Shown: positions 1-9,950, numbered from the stretch's first letter. The stretch: 50,398 nucleotides of DNA from Pseudomonas fluorescens HK44 (GCF_000217955.3 NZ_AFOY02000020.1:2501-52898), one strand, 5' to 3'. The notes: generated by a model not told the origin, from the letters alone. Translations and numbers: made by a program.

Positions 1-2575
<2,575 letters not shown>

Positions 2576-2736
2576 TATAACACCCAAGCAATTTGCGAAC
2601 TCGAAAGAGGCCAGATTGCGGTGTGTGTGAAGACGAAACGAACCGAAAGTTCGAGCTGCTCACAAAACACCGAAAGCTATCACATACCCAATTTGCTGAA
2701 GCGAGGCCATCAGGTCACGACTCAGTACCCGAATTT

Positions 2737-2852
2737 CTTGACGACCATAGAGCATTGGAACCACCTGATCCCATCCCGAACTCAGCAGTGAAACGATGCA
2801 TCGCCGATGGTAGTGTGGGGTTTCCCCATGTGAGAGTAGGTCATCGTCAAGA
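2737..2852 (+). rRNA. 5S ribosomal RNA
   Basis: A 5S rRNA of about 116 nt, 161 nt after the 23S end. The terminal helix is formed by CTTGAC near 2737 and GTCAAG near 2846-2851. The internal stretch CCATCCCGAACTCAG is the conserved loop region. It closes the rrn operon; no tRNA lies between 23S and 5S. The exact ends are uncertain by one or two bases. Confidence 0.97.
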
Positions 2853-2862
2853 TTAAATTCCG

Positions 2863-2900
2863 AAACCCCTATCTGCGTATGCAGGTAGGGGTTTTGTTTT
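2863..2900 (+). terminator. rrn operon intrinsic terminator
   Basis: A 14-bp stem (2863-2876 with 2881-2894, one G-T wobble) with a GTAT loop, followed by TTTTGTTTT, 10 nt after the 5S gene. It separates the rRNA operon from birA. Confidence 0.9.
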
Positions 2901-2987
2901 GCCTGCAAGAAAGTTGATTCTTACGATTTCTATGCAACGGCTCGGGGCATGGCTATCATGCGGGCCTCATTGTGAGGCGATACTTGC

Positions 2988-3947
2988 ATGCTGACGTTGT
3001 TAAAGCTTCTGAAGGACGGCCGTTTCCATTCCGGCCAAGCGCTGGGCGCTGCTCTCGGTATCAGTCGTAGCGCTGTATGGAAACAGCTCCAGCACCTCGA
3101 GGCTGAGCTGGGTCTTTCTATCCACAAGGTGCGTGGTCGGGGTTACCAGTTGAGTGCGCCGTTGACTCTGCTCAATGCTGCGCAAATCTGTGAGCATTCA
3201 CCTGCTTGCGACTGGCCCGTACTAGTCTTCGACTCGATTGATTCCACCAATGCTGAAGCTTTGCGCTCTATAGAGCGCGGAATGGCTGCGCCGTTTCTTG
3301 TGCTTGCAGAGCGACAAACTGCTGGTCGCGGTCGGCGCGGCCGCAAGTGGGTGAGTCCGTTTGCCGAAAATATCTACTATAGCCTCGTGCTGCGAATTGA
3401 TGGTGGCATGCGACAGCTTGAGGGGCTCAGCTTGGTCGTCGGCCTGGCGGTGATGCAAACGCTGCGTGATCTGGGTATTGCCGGAGCTGGTTTGAAGTGG
3501 CCTAACGATGTCCTGGTTGGTGAGAAGAAAATCGCCGGGATATTGTTGGAGTTGGTCGGGGATCCCGCTGATGTGTGTCATGTCGTTCTGGGTGTGGGAA
3601 TCAATGTAAATATGCAAATGGCTGATGAGGTCGATCAGCAATGGACCTCTATGCGTCTTGAAGCAGGAAGGGTGTTTGATCGTAATCTTCTAGTGGCGCA
3701 TCTGGGGATTGTTCTCCAGGAGCACCTGCGTCGTCACCAGTCGGCAGGGTTTTCGTCACTTCAGGCAGAGTGGGAGAAGGGACACTTATGGCAGGGGCGC
3801 GCGGTTTCGCTGATTGCTGGAGTGAGCCGGATTGACGGTGAGGTGATAGGGATTGATGGCCAGGGCGCATTGCGTTTGAAGGTGGGTGGCGTAGAAAAAG
3901 TGTTTAGTGGTGGTGAGCTAAGTCTGAGGTTGCGCGATGATTCTTGA
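2988..3947 (+). CDS. birA: BirA: biotin-[acetyl-CoA-carboxylase] ligase and biotin repressor
   Basis: Cytoplasmic enzyme that makes biotinyl-AMP and attaches biotin to the AccB subunit of acetyl-CoA carboxylase. With its N-terminal helix-turn-helix it can also repress biotin synthesis genes. The 319-residue protein has a winged HTH (about 3-55, with SGQALGAALGISRSAVWKQ as the recognition region). The ligase signature GRGRRGRK is at 113-120, KWPND at 170-174 and KKIAGILLE at 180-188, and a small C-terminal SH3-like domain follows. The ATG at 2988 is preceded by GAGGCGA at 2974-2980. It overlaps coaX by 11 bp, so the two are co-translated. The HTH suggests a bifunctional, E. coli-type BirA. Confidence 0.96.
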   Translation: MLTLLKLLKDGRFHSGQALGAALGISRSAVWKQLQHLEAELGLSIHKVRGRGYQLSAPLTLLNAAQICEHSPACDWPVLVFDSIDSTNAEALRSIERGMAAPFLVLAERQTAGRGRRGRKWVSPFAENIYYSLVLRIDGGMRQLEGLSLVVGLAVMQTLRDLGIAGAGLKWPNDVLVGEKKIAGILLELVGDPADVCHVVLGVGINVNMQMADEVDQQWTSMRLEAGRVFDRNLLVAHLGIVLQEHLRRHQSAGFSSLQAEWEKGHLWQGRAVSLIAGVSRIDGEVIGIDGQGALRLKVGGVEKVFSGGELSLRLRDDS

Positions 3948-4686
3948 GCTCGACTGCGGAAACAGTTTTATTAAATGGCGTGTGCTGCACGCAGATGCGG
4001 CGCGCTTGGTTGCCGAGGGGGTTGTCGACTCGGATCAAGCCTTACTGGACAGTCTGCACGGTTGTGATGCGCTGAATCTCAAATACTGTCGCCTGGTAAG
4101 CGTAAGAACCAATGAGGAGACCGCTGCGCTTGTTTCCTTGCTGGTTGATACATTCGGCGTAACGGTGTCCTGCGCGGCACCGGCTCGTGAAATGTCTGGA
4201 GTCCGCAACGGTTACGAGGATTATCAGCGACTGGGCCTTGATCGCTGGCTTGCGATGCTTGGGGCATTTCATCTTGCCCCGGGAGCTTGTCTGGTTCTTG
4301 ATTTTGGTACTGCGCTTACCGCAGACCTTATTGCCGCGGATGGTGAGCACCTGGGAGGGTTCATTTGTCCAGGAATGCCCTTGATGCGTAATCAGTTACG
4401 CACCCATACCCGGCGGATTCGCTATGACGATCTCGCGGCATCCAGGGCGCTCGAGAGCTTTGAGCCAGGGCGAAATACGGTGGAGGCTGTCGAGCGTGGC
4501 TGTTCATTAATGTTGAGAGGGTTTGTCCTGACGCAACTGGAGTTGGCGCGCAGCTATTGGGGGCAGGAATTCTCGGTGTTCCTTACTGGTGGCGATGCAG
4601 GCCTGGTTTCCGGAATCGTGCCAGAAGCGCGGGTAGTGCCGGATCTCGTATTCGTAGGTTTGGCCATGGCGTGCCCATTGTCCTGA
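3937..4686 (+). CDS. coaX: CoaX: type III pantothenate kinase
   Basis: Phosphorylates pantothenate in the first step of coenzyme A synthesis. The 249-residue protein belongs to the ASKHA fold: the phosphate-binding DCGNSFIKW motif is at 6-14, GLDRW at 100-104, DFGTALTAD at 122-130 and GGFICPG at 140-146, all typical of the type III enzyme. Type III kinases are known to be insensitive to CoA feedback and to need a monovalent cation. The start ATG lies inside the last codons of birA (11-bp overlap). It is the usual pseudomonad replacement for coaA. The downstream SPOR-like gene begins 7 bp after its stop. Confidence 0.95.
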   Translation: MILELDCGNSFIKWRVLHADAARLVAEGVVDSDQALLDSLHGCDALNLKYCRLVSVRTNEETAALVSLLVDTFGVTVSCAAPAREMSGVRNGYEDYQRLGLDRWLAMLGAFHLAPGACLVLDFGTALTADLIAADGEHLGGFICPGMPLMRNQLRTHTRRIRYDDLAASRALESFEPGRNTVEAVERGCSLMLRGFVLTQLELARSYWGQEFSVFLTGGDAGLVSGIVPEARVVPDLVFVGLAMACPLS

Positions 4687-4693
4687 GGTTTTT

Positions 4694-5140
4694 ATGCGTT
4701 GGTTGTTTCTGCTGTTGCTGGTCCTCAATGTGTTTTATTACGTTTGGCATCAGCAGGAGGCGCCCTTGCGTGCGAAGGACGTCACTCCGTTGAGTTTGTA
4801 TAAAGGTTCGCAGCAGGACATTCGCCTGTTGAGTGAGACGCCTGATGCAGCAGCTGCGCGTGACAAGGGTAAATCTGCGCAGGCGGATAGCAGCTGTCTT
4901 TACTTGGGTGGCTTTGCTCGTCAGGAGACGGCGAAGGCGCTCGAACAGCGATTGACTGCTCTCGACATCAGGGTTCAGCAGCTATCGGTTTCTCTTCCTG
5001 ATTCTGTTGGATATTGGATGCGTGTGACCCCGGAAAGCCGGCGATTGGCTGACGATTCCGTATTGCAGAACCTTGCTAAAGAATTCAATGAGTTAAAACA
5101 TAAAATAATGCCGTGTGAGGGGGTTGCAACTGATGAATAG
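4694..5140 (+). CDS. Small membrane-anchored protein with SPOR-like C-terminal domain
   Basis: The 148-residue protein has one N-terminal hydrophobic segment (about 2-18) and no following signal-peptidase or lipobox motif, so it is probably a single-pass inner-membrane protein facing the periplasm. A linker leads to a C-terminal domain (about 68-142) beginning CLYLGGFARQETAKALEQRL. That start resembles SPOR peptidoglycan-binding domains in length and alternation of helix and strand. Two cysteines (near 68 and 141) bracket the domain and could form a disulfide. TGAGG (4684-4688), overlapping the coaX stop, is its RBS. Pseudomonads keep this gene after coaX. A SPOR assignment fits but the domain is divergent; the function is unproven. 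Confidence 0.8.
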   Translation: MRWLFLLLLVLNVFYYVWHQQEAPLRAKDVTPLSLYKGSQQDIRLLSETPDAAAARDKGKSAQADSSCLYLGGFARQETAKALEQRLTALDIRVQQLSVSLPDSVGYWMRVTPESRRLADDSVLQNLAKEFNELKHKIMPCEGVATDE

Positions 5141-5152
5141 GTTGCATAGAAT
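5124..5152 (+). promoter_or_regulatory. Candidate distal promoter P1 of the tRNA-tuf operon
   Basis: TTGCAA (5124-5129), 17-nt spacer, TAGAAT (5147-5152), followed by a GC-rich discriminator (GGCGCCCGC). It overlaps the last codons of the SPOR-like gene. A start near 5159 would give a roughly 120-nt leader before tRNA-Tyr. Confidence 0.6.
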
Positions 5153-5158
5153 GGCGCC

Positions 5159-5200
5159 CGCTTCGCAGTGAAGACCTTTAACGGTCAACGGTGCGAAGCG
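5159..5200 (+). other. Structured leader with boxA-like sequence
   Basis: A perfect 9-bp stem (CGCTTCGCA 5159-5167 with TGCGAAGCG 5192-5200) encloses a smaller GACC/GGTC stem (5173-5176 with 5183-5186). The inner loop carries CTTTAAC. AGACCTTTAACG matches the rrn antitermination boxA (TGCTCTTTAACA) at 8 of 12 positions. It lies between the two promoters, so only P1 transcripts would contain it. The antitermination role is inference. Confidence 0.4.
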
Positions 5201-5241
5201 AAGTCAACGCAGCTAACCTCAGGTTTTTAATGAGAAAATGC

Positions 5242-5269
5242 TTGACAGAAGGCTGGCATGATGTAGAAT
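5242..5269 (+). promoter_or_regulatory. Proximal promoter P2 of the tRNA-tuf operon
   Basis: TTGACA (5242-5247, perfect -35), 16-nt spacer, TAGAAT (5264-5269), then GCCGGCTCGC, a GC-rich discriminator typical of growth-rate and ppGpp-controlled stable RNA promoters. The predicted start is a few bases before tRNA-Tyr at 5283. Confidence 0.88.
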
Positions 5270-5282
5270 GCCGGCTCGCTTA

Positions 5283-5367
<85 letters not shown>

Positions 5368-5392
5368 TTTTTAGCGTGAGCTGCAAGCTTAC

Positions 5393-5466
<74 letters not shown>

Positions 5467-5492
5467 AGTTTGCAGGTTGTGCAAAGTGTTTC

Positions 5493-5568
5493 GCTCTTGT
5501 AGCTCAGTTGGTAGAGCACACCCTTGGTAAGGGTGAGGTCAGCGGTTCAAATCCGCTCAAGAGCTCCA
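5493..5568 (+). tRNA. tRNA-Thr (anticodon GGT)
   Basis: A 76-nt tRNA with GCTCTTG/CAAGAGC acceptor stem, anticodon GGT at 5526-5528, the usual GGTTCAAATCC T arm, and encoded CCA. Reads ACC/ACU. The same tRNA-tuf linkage exists in E. coli (thrU-tyrU-glyT-thrT-tufB), here without the first Thr gene. Confidence 0.97.
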
Positions 5569-5571
5569 TAT

Positions 5572-5606
5572 AACAAGGCAGATATGAAAATATCTGCCTT
5601 TGTTTT
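5572..5606 (+). terminator. Hairpin with U-tract between tRNA-Thr and tuf (attenuator-like)
   Basis: A 10-bp stem (AAGGCAGATA 5575-5584 with TATCTGCCTT 5591-5600), 6-nt loop, extendable by 3 bp past one bulged base, then TGTTTT. It begins a few bases after the tRNA CCA end. It may define tRNA 3' processing or limit read-through into tuf. Confidence 0.65.
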
Positions 5607-5652
5607 AATGGTTAGTGTGACTTGCTTAATTCTTCTCCTAGGGGTGATTTCG

Positions 5653-6846
5653 ATGGCTAAGGAAAAGTTCGAACGTAATAAGCCGCACGTCAACGTAGGC
5701 ACCATTGGTCACGTCGACCACGGTAAGACTACTCTGACTGCCGCTCTGACTCGAGTCTGTTCCGAGGTTTTCGGTTCGGCAAAGGTCGACTTCGACAAGA
5801 TCGATAGCGCCCCAGAAGAAAAAGCTCGTGGTATTACCATTAACACCGCTCACGTCGAGTATGATTCGGCCGTGCGTCACTACGCACACGTTGATTGCCC
5901 GGGTCACGCCGACTACGTAAAAAACATGATCACCGGCGCTGCTCAGATGGATGGCGCTATTCTGGTTTGCTCGGCCGCTGATGGTCCGATGCCGCAAACC
6001 CGTGAGCACATCCTGCTGTCTCGTCAGGTGGGCGTTCCGTATATCGTTGTCTTCCTGAACAAGGCTGACATGGTTGACGACGCTGAGCTGTTGGAGCTGG
6101 TTGAGATGGAAGTGCGCGATCTGTTGAGCGCCTACGATTTCCCGGGTGATGACACTCCAATCATCATCGGTTCGGCTTTGATGGCTCTGAATGGTCAAGA
6201 CGACAACGAGATGGGCACTACTGCCGTCAAAAAGTTGGTTGAGACTCTGGATAGCTACATTCCGCAGCCGGAGCGTGCTATCGACAAGCCGTTCCTGATG
6301 CCTATCGAGGATGTGTTCTCGATCTCGGGTCGCGGTACTGTTGTAACTGGTCGTGTTGAGCGTGGCATTGTCCGCATTCAGGAAGAGGTTGAGATTGTTG
6401 GTCTTCGTGACACTGTCAAAACTACCTGTACTGGTGTTGAGATGTTTCGCAAGCTGCTCGACGAAGGTCGTGCTGGCGAGAACTGCGGTGTGCTGCTGCG
6501 TGGCACCAAGCGTGACGATGTTGAGCGTGGTCAGGTTCTGGTTAAGCCGGGTACCGTTAAGCCGCACACCAAGTTCACTGCAGAGGTTTATGTTCTGAGC
6601 AAGGAAGAAGGCGGTCGTCATACTCCGTTCTTCAAGGGCTACCGTCCACAGTTCTACTTCCGTACTACTGATGTGACTGGTAACTGCGAGCTGCCAGAAG
6701 GTGTTGAGATGGTAATGCCGGGTGACAACGTCCAGATGACTGTCACTCTGATCAAAACCATCGCGATGGAAGATGGTCTTCGCTTCGCTATCCGTGAGGG
6801 CGGGCGTACCGTTGGCGCTGGTGTCGTGGCCAAAGTCATCGAGTAA
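5653..6846 (+). CDS. tufB: Elongation factor Tu, first copy (tRNA-linked)
   Basis: GTPase that carries aminoacyl-tRNA to the ribosomal A site. The 397-residue protein has GHVDHGKT (19-26), DCPGH (81-85), NKAD (136-139) and three domains. The start is ATG 5653, 6 nt after AGGGGTG (5640-5646). An upstream in-frame extension runs back into tRNA-Thr and is not real. It differs from the second copy at 22217 at 27 of 397 residues, mostly in domain II (205-256) and the first 75 residues, while residues 75-159 are identical. Such divergence is notable, because proteobacterial tuf pairs are usually kept almost identical. It is followed by a terminator and tRNA-Trp. Confidence 0.98.
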   Translation: MAKEKFERNKPHVNVGTIGHVDHGKTTLTAALTRVCSEVFGSAKVDFDKIDSAPEEKARGITINTAHVEYDSAVRHYAHVDCPGHADYVKNMITGAAQMDGAILVCSAADGPMPQTREHILLSRQVGVPYIVVFLNKADMVDDAELLELVEMEVRDLLSAYDFPGDDTPIIIGSALMALNGQDDNEMGTTAVKKLVETLDSYIPQPERAIDKPFLMPIEDVFSISGRGTVVTGRVERGIVRIQEEVEIVGLRDTVKTTCTGVEMFRKLLDEGRAGENCGVLLRGTKRDDVERGQVLVKPGTVKPHTKFTAEVYVLSKEEGGRHTPFFKGYRPQFYFRTTDVTGNCELPEGVEMVMPGDNVQMTVTLIKTIAMEDGLRFAIREGGRTVGAGVVAKVIE

Positions 6847-6850
6847 GTTG

Positions 6851-6879
6851 TTGTAATGTCTTTTTTAGGCCGGCATAAT
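6851..6879 (+). promoter_or_regulatory. Candidate tRNA-Trp-secE-nusG promoter inside the tuf terminator
   Basis: TTGTAA (6851-6856), 17-nt spacer, CATAAT (6874-6879; 5 of 6 to consensus). The -10 lies in the loop of the tuf terminator hairpin. A start near 6886 would give about 14 nt of leader before tRNA-Trp. Confidence 0.45.
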
Positions 6880-6899
6880 GGTCGGCCTAATTTTGTTTT
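6865..6899 (+). terminator. Terminator after the first tuf gene
   Basis: A 10-bp stem (TTAGGCCGGC 6865-6874 with GTCGGCCTAA 6881-6890, one wobble), 6-nt loop, then TTTTGTTTT running up to the first base of tRNA-Trp. A T-tract also precedes the stem. Confidence 0.85.
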
Positions 6900-6975
6900 A
6901 GGTCAGTAGCTCAATTGGCAGAGCGACGGTCTCCAAAACCGTAGGTTGGGGGTTCGATTCCCTCCTGACCTGCCA
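6900..6975 (+). tRNA. tRNA-Trp (anticodon CCA)
   Basis: A 76-nt tRNA. Acceptor AGGTCAG (6900-6906) pairs with CTGACCT (6965-6971), discriminator G, encoded CCA. Anticodon CCA is at 6933-6935. It sits between tuf and secE. Confidence 0.97.
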
Positions 6976-7005
6976 GATTCACTCAGTGTGTCTGGCTTTC
7001 TTTTC
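6973..7005 (+). terminator. Hairpin overlapping the tRNA-Trp CCA end, before secE
   Basis: CCAGATTCAC (6973-6982) pairs with GTGTGTCTGG (6986-6995), with one mismatch and one wobble and a TCA loop, followed by CTTTCTTTTC. The stem begins with the tRNA CCA. It could be a weak terminator or a processing signal. Confidence 0.45.
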
Positions 7006-7020
7006 ACAGGATCTTCATAG

Positions 7021-7389
7021 ATGACTCCTAAAGCTGAAGCTCAAGGCTCTCGCTTCGATCTGCTCAAGTGGCTTGTAGTAGTCGCCTTGGTGGTTGTTGG
7101 CGTTGTCGGCAATCAGTATTACCATGCTGCGCCGATCCTGTACCGTGTACTCGCTTTGCTTGTTATTGCCGCTGTAGCTGCCTTTGTAGGCCTGCAGACG
7201 GTCAAGGGCAAGTCTTTCTTTGTACTGGTTAAGGAAGCTCGCACCGAGATTCGTAAAGTCGTGTGGCCAACTCGCCAAGAAACCACGCAGACCACCCTGA
7301 TTGTGGTGGCTGTTGTTCTGGTTATGGCGTTGCTGTTGTGGGGGCTTGATTCCCTGCTCGGCTGGCTTGTTTCCTTGATTGTTGGCTAA
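7021..7389 (+). CDS. secE: SecE: preprotein translocase subunit
   Basis: Essential small inner-membrane subunit that clamps SecY in the SecYEG channel. The 122-residue protein has three hydrophobic segments (about 16-34, 39-58, 92-118), the longer form found in gammaproteobacteria. The conserved amphipathic/cytoplasmic motif EIRKVVWPTRQET is at about 76-88, just before the last membrane span. ATG 7021 follows AGGA at a suitable distance. nusG starts 9 bp after its stop, the near-universal secE-nusG pair. The SecY partner is encoded at 32779. Confidence 0.97.
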   Translation: MTPKAEAQGSRFDLLKWLVVVALVVVGVVGNQYYHAAPILYRVLALLVIAAVAAFVGLQTVKGKSFFVLVKEARTEIRKVVWPTRQETTQTTLIVVAVVLVMALLLWGLDSLLGWLVSLIVG

Positions 7390-7398
7390 GGGTGTCCC

Positions 7399-7932
7399 GT
7401 GGCTAAGCGTTGGTACGTTGTGCATGCTTACTCGGGTTACGAGAAGCATGTCATGCGCTCGTTGATCGAGCGCGTAAAGCTGGCTGGCATGGAAGATGGC
7501 TTCGGCGAAATTCTGGTTCCCACTGAAGAAGTGGTTGAAATGCGTAATGGCCAGAAACGCAAAAGCGAGCGTAAGTTCTTCCCAGGCTACGTGCTGGTTC
7601 AGATGGACATGAATGAGGGTACTTGGCACTTGGTCAAGGATACTCCTCGGGTGATGGGCTTTATCGGTGGTACAGCTGATAAGCCGGCGCCGATCACTGA
7701 CAAAGAAGCAGAGGCAATTCTGCGTCGTGTCGCTGATGGTAGCGACAAGCCGAAGCCCAAGACTCTGTTCGAGCCGGGTGAAGTGGTTCGTGTTACCGAC
7801 GGTCCGTTCGCTGATTTTAATGGCACGGTCGAAGAAGTTAACTACGAAAAGAGCCGGATCCAAGTCGCTGTGCTCATTTTCGGTCGCTCTACTCCGGTAG
7901 AGCTAGAGTTCAGCCAGGTCGAAAAGGTCTAG
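7399..7932 (+). CDS. nusG: NusG: transcription elongation/termination factor
   Basis: Binds RNA polymerase through its N-terminal domain (about 1-115, with the RKFFPGYVLVQM core at 59-70). It links polymerase to Rho or to ribosomal protein S10 through the C-terminal KOW domain (about 126-177, LFEPGEVVRVTDGPFADFNG region). 177 residues, standard length. The start is GTG 7399. A strong terminator follows, so secE-nusG is a separate unit from rplK. Confidence 0.98.
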   Translation: MAKRWYVVHAYSGYEKHVMRSLIERVKLAGMEDGFGEILVPTEEVVEMRNGQKRKSERKFFPGYVLVQMDMNEGTWHLVKDTPRVMGFIGGTADKPAPITDKEAEAILRRVADGSDKPKPKTLFEPGEVVRVTDGPFADFNGTVEEVNYEKSRIQVAVLIFGRSTPVELEFSQVEKV

Positions 7933-7947
7933 CCGAACAAGCATCCC

Positions 7948-7977
7948 AACCCCGCAGCCCTAGGCTGTGGGGTTTTG
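7948..7977 (+). terminator. Terminator after nusG
   Basis: A 12-bp stem (7948-7959 with 7963-7974, one G-T wobble), 3-nt loop, ending in TTTTG. It lies between nusG and rplK. Confidence 0.85.
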
Positions 7978-8004
7978 TCGTCACTGGGATAAACGCGCAA
8001 GTAA

Positions 8005-8035
8005 CCGGGGAGCCTTTCGAGGCGTTCGAACCCGT
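8005..8035 (+). promoter_or_regulatory. Candidate L1 autoregulatory leader of rplK-rplA
   Basis: The leader forms GCCT-TTCG-AGGC (8012-8023), enclosed with an asymmetric internal loop by a CGGG/CCCG stem (8006-8009 with 8031-8034). Bacterial L11-L1 operon leaders carry such a structure as a mimic of the 23S L1 site for feedback repression. This rests on hand folding only; I see no clear sigma-70 promoter in this gap. Confidence 0.4.
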
Positions 8036-8049
8036 AATTGGAGTGCCTC

Positions 8050-8481
8050 ATGGCCAAGAAGATTACCGCTTACATCAAGCTGCAAGTGAAGGCCGCTCAG
8101 GCTAACCCAAGCCCACCTGTTGGTCCTGCTCTGGGTCAGCACGGCGTGAACATCATGGAGTTCTGCAAGGCTTTCAACGCCCGTACTCAGGGTATTGAGC
8201 CAGGCCTGCCGACTCCAGTGATCATCACTGTCTACAGCGACCGTAGCTTCACTTTCGAAACAAAAAGCACCCCGGCTTCGGTTCTGCTGAAGAAGGCTGC
8301 TGGTTTGACTAGCGGTTCCGCTCGTCCAAACACCGTTAAGGTTGGCACTGTAACTCGTGCTCAGCTGGAAGAAATCGCGAAAACCAAAAACGCGGATCTG
8401 ACTGCAGCTGATATGGAAGCAGCCGTGCGTACTATCGCCGGTTCTGCTCGTAGCATGGGCCTTAACGTGGAGGGTGTGTAA
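8050..8481 (+). CDS. rplK: Ribosomal protein L11
   Basis: Binds the GTPase-associated centre of 23S rRNA with L10-L12. It is needed for factor function and, in the family, for RelA activation. 143 residues, starting MAKKITAYIKLQ. ATG 8050 is chosen because GGAG (8040-8043) lies 6 nt upstream; an in-frame TTG at 8038 would place that RBS inside the gene. The N-terminal proline-rich loop (NPSPPVGPALGQHG, 20-33) is the thiostrepton/factor-interaction region and is unaltered. Its stop overlaps the rplA start by one base. Confidence 0.98.
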   Translation: MAKKITAYIKLQVKAAQANPSPPVGPALGQHGVNIMEFCKAFNARTQGIEPGLPTPVIITVYSDRSFTFETKSTPASVLLKKAAGLTSGSARPNTVKVGTVTRAQLEEIAKTKNADLTAADMEAAVRTIAGSARSMGLNVEGV

Positions 8482-9176
8482 TGGCTAAGCTGACCAAGCG
8501 CCAAAAGGCTATCGCCGGCAAAATCGAAGCAGGCAAGGCCTACAATTTTGTAGACGCCGCTGCTCTGCTGGCTGAGCTGTCGACTGTCAAGTTCAGCGAG
8601 TCGTTCGACGTTGCTGTGAACCTGGGTGTTGACCCGCGTAAATCTGACCAGGTTGTTCGTAGTGCTACCGTGCTGCCACACGGCACTGGCAAGACCGTTC
8701 GCGTTGCTGTGTTCACCCAGGGCCCAGCAGCTGAAGCTGCTCTGGCCGCCGGCGCTGATCGCGTAGGCATGGACGACCTGGCTGCCGAAATGAAAGGCGG
8801 CGACCTGAACTATGACGTAGTTATTGCTTCCCCGGATGCAATGCGCGTTGTAGGTCAGTTGGGTCAGATCCTCGGTCCACGTGGCCTGATGCCTAACCCT
8901 AAAGTCGGCACCGTAACGCCAGACGTAGCTACCGCGGTTAAAAACGCAAAAGCTGGTCAGGTTCGTTATCGCACTGACAAAAACGGCATCATCCACACCT
9001 CCGTTGGCAAAGTCGGCTTCGATGCCGTCAAGCTGAAGGAAAACGTTGAAGCCCTGATCGCTGATCTGAAGCGCATCAAGCCAGCTTCCTCGAAAGGTAT
9101 TTACGTCAAACGCGTTACCCTGAGCACCACTATGGGCCCAGGTCTGGTCATCGACCAAGGTTCGCTCGACGCGTAA
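8481..9176 (+). CDS. rplA: Ribosomal protein L1
   Basis: Forms the L1 stalk that helps release deacylated tRNA. In the family it also represses its own L11-L1 operon by binding the mRNA leader. 231 residues with the conserved GPRGLMPNPKVGTV segment near 130-143. The TAATG junction with rplK (one-base overlap) implies translational coupling, which fits control of both genes from one leader. Confidence 0.98.
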   Translation: MAKLTKRQKAIAGKIEAGKAYNFVDAAALLAELSTVKFSESFDVAVNLGVDPRKSDQVVRSATVLPHGTGKTVRVAVFTQGPAAEAALAAGADRVGMDDLAAEMKGGDLNYDVVIASPDAMRVVGQLGQILGPRGLMPNPKVGTVTPDVATAVKNAKAGQVRYRTDKNGIIHTSVGKVGFDAVKLKENVEALIADLKRIKPASSKGIYVKRVTLSTTMGPGLVIDQGSLDA

Positions 9177-9183
9177 GACACAG

Positions 9184-9207
9184 ATTGGCGCAAGTAATTG
9201 CGCCAAT
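9184..9207 (+). other. Hairpin with GNRA loop at the rplA-rplJ junction
   Basis: A perfect 10-bp stem (ATTGGCGCAA 9184-9193 with TTGCGCCAAT 9198-9207) closed by a GTAA tetraloop, 7 nt after rplA. No U-tract follows, so it is more likely an mRNA 3'-end or processing structure than an intrinsic terminator. Confidence 0.7.
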
Positions 9208-9235
9208 TGAAAAATTGGGGTCCCTGCCTGGCGGG

Positions 9236-9310
9236 GGCTATCCAAGACCGTAGGCGACGAAAGTCTTAAACCTCAAGCCTACGCAGATGGTGCTCCCGGT
9301 TCCTTACCGA
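9236..9310 (+). promoter_or_regulatory. L10(L12)4-responsive leader region of rplJ (probable)
   Basis: The 198-nt gap before rplJ contains GTAGGC (near 9251) and GCCTAC (near 9279) as complementary arms around a purine-rich interior (GACGAAAGTCTTAAACC). In many bacteria the rplJL leader binds the L10-L12 complex for translational feedback. Position and folding fit, but a covariance search was not possible. Confidence 0.5.
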
Positions 9311-9374
9311 ATCAGACACCAAAACGACATCCGGCCCCGGCTGGATGAAACGGTAACAAGCAGGAGTTAAACCC

Positions 9375-9875
9375 GTGGCAATTAAACTCGAAGACAAGAA
9401 GGCCATCGTCGCTGAAGTCAACGAGGCTGCCAAAGCTGCTCTGTCCGCTGTCGTGGCTGATGCCCGTGGCGTAACAGTAGGCGCTATGACCGGACTCCGT
9501 AAAGAGGCTCGTGAAGCTGGCGTTTACGTACGTGTTGTACGTAACACCCTGCTCAAACGCGCTGTTGCTGACACTGAATACAGTGTTCTCAACGACGTGT
9601 TCACTGGCCCGACCTTGATTGCATTCTCCAAAGAACATCCGGGCGCTGCTGCTCGTATCTTCAAGGAATTCGCAAAAGGTCAGGACAAGTTCGAGATCAA
9701 GGCAGCTGCGTTCGAGGGCAAGTTCCTCGCAGCTAACCAAATCGACGTACTGGCAACTCTGCCGACCCGTGACGAAGCAATTTCTCAGCTGATGAGCGTG
9801 ATTCAAGGCGCTACCAGCAAGTTGGCTCGTACTCTGGCGGCAATTCGCGACCAGAAAGAAGCTGCTGCAGCCTAA
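9375..9875 (+). CDS. rplJ: Ribosomal protein L10
   Basis: Base of the L12 stalk: the N-terminal domain binds 23S rRNA, the C-terminal helix binds L12 dimers. 166 residues. The start is GTG 9375, with AGGAG 9 nt upstream. The sequence opens MAIKLEDKKAIVAEV and ends in an alanine-rich L12-binding helix (about 135-166). It is co-transcribed with rplL 75 bp downstream. Confidence 0.98.
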   Translation: MAIKLEDKKAIVAEVNEAAKAALSAVVADARGVTVGAMTGLRKEAREAGVYVRVVRNTLLKRAVADTEYSVLNDVFTGPTLIAFSKEHPGAAARIFKEFAKGQDKFEIKAAAFEGKFLAANQIDVLATLPTRDEAISQLMSVIQGATSKLARTLAAIRDQKEAAAA

Positions 9876-9950
9876 GGCTCACCATCTTCTCGCGTTTTTT
9901 GTTTATTTCGATGGTCGCGTAGGCCGTCCCCCAATTCAGGAATTAGAGTC

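Noticed and set aside
5524..5652. 43-residue N-terminal extension of the first EF-Tu
   Set aside because: It begins in the tRNA-Thr anticodon region and crosses a hairpin. The RBS and family length support the start at 5653.
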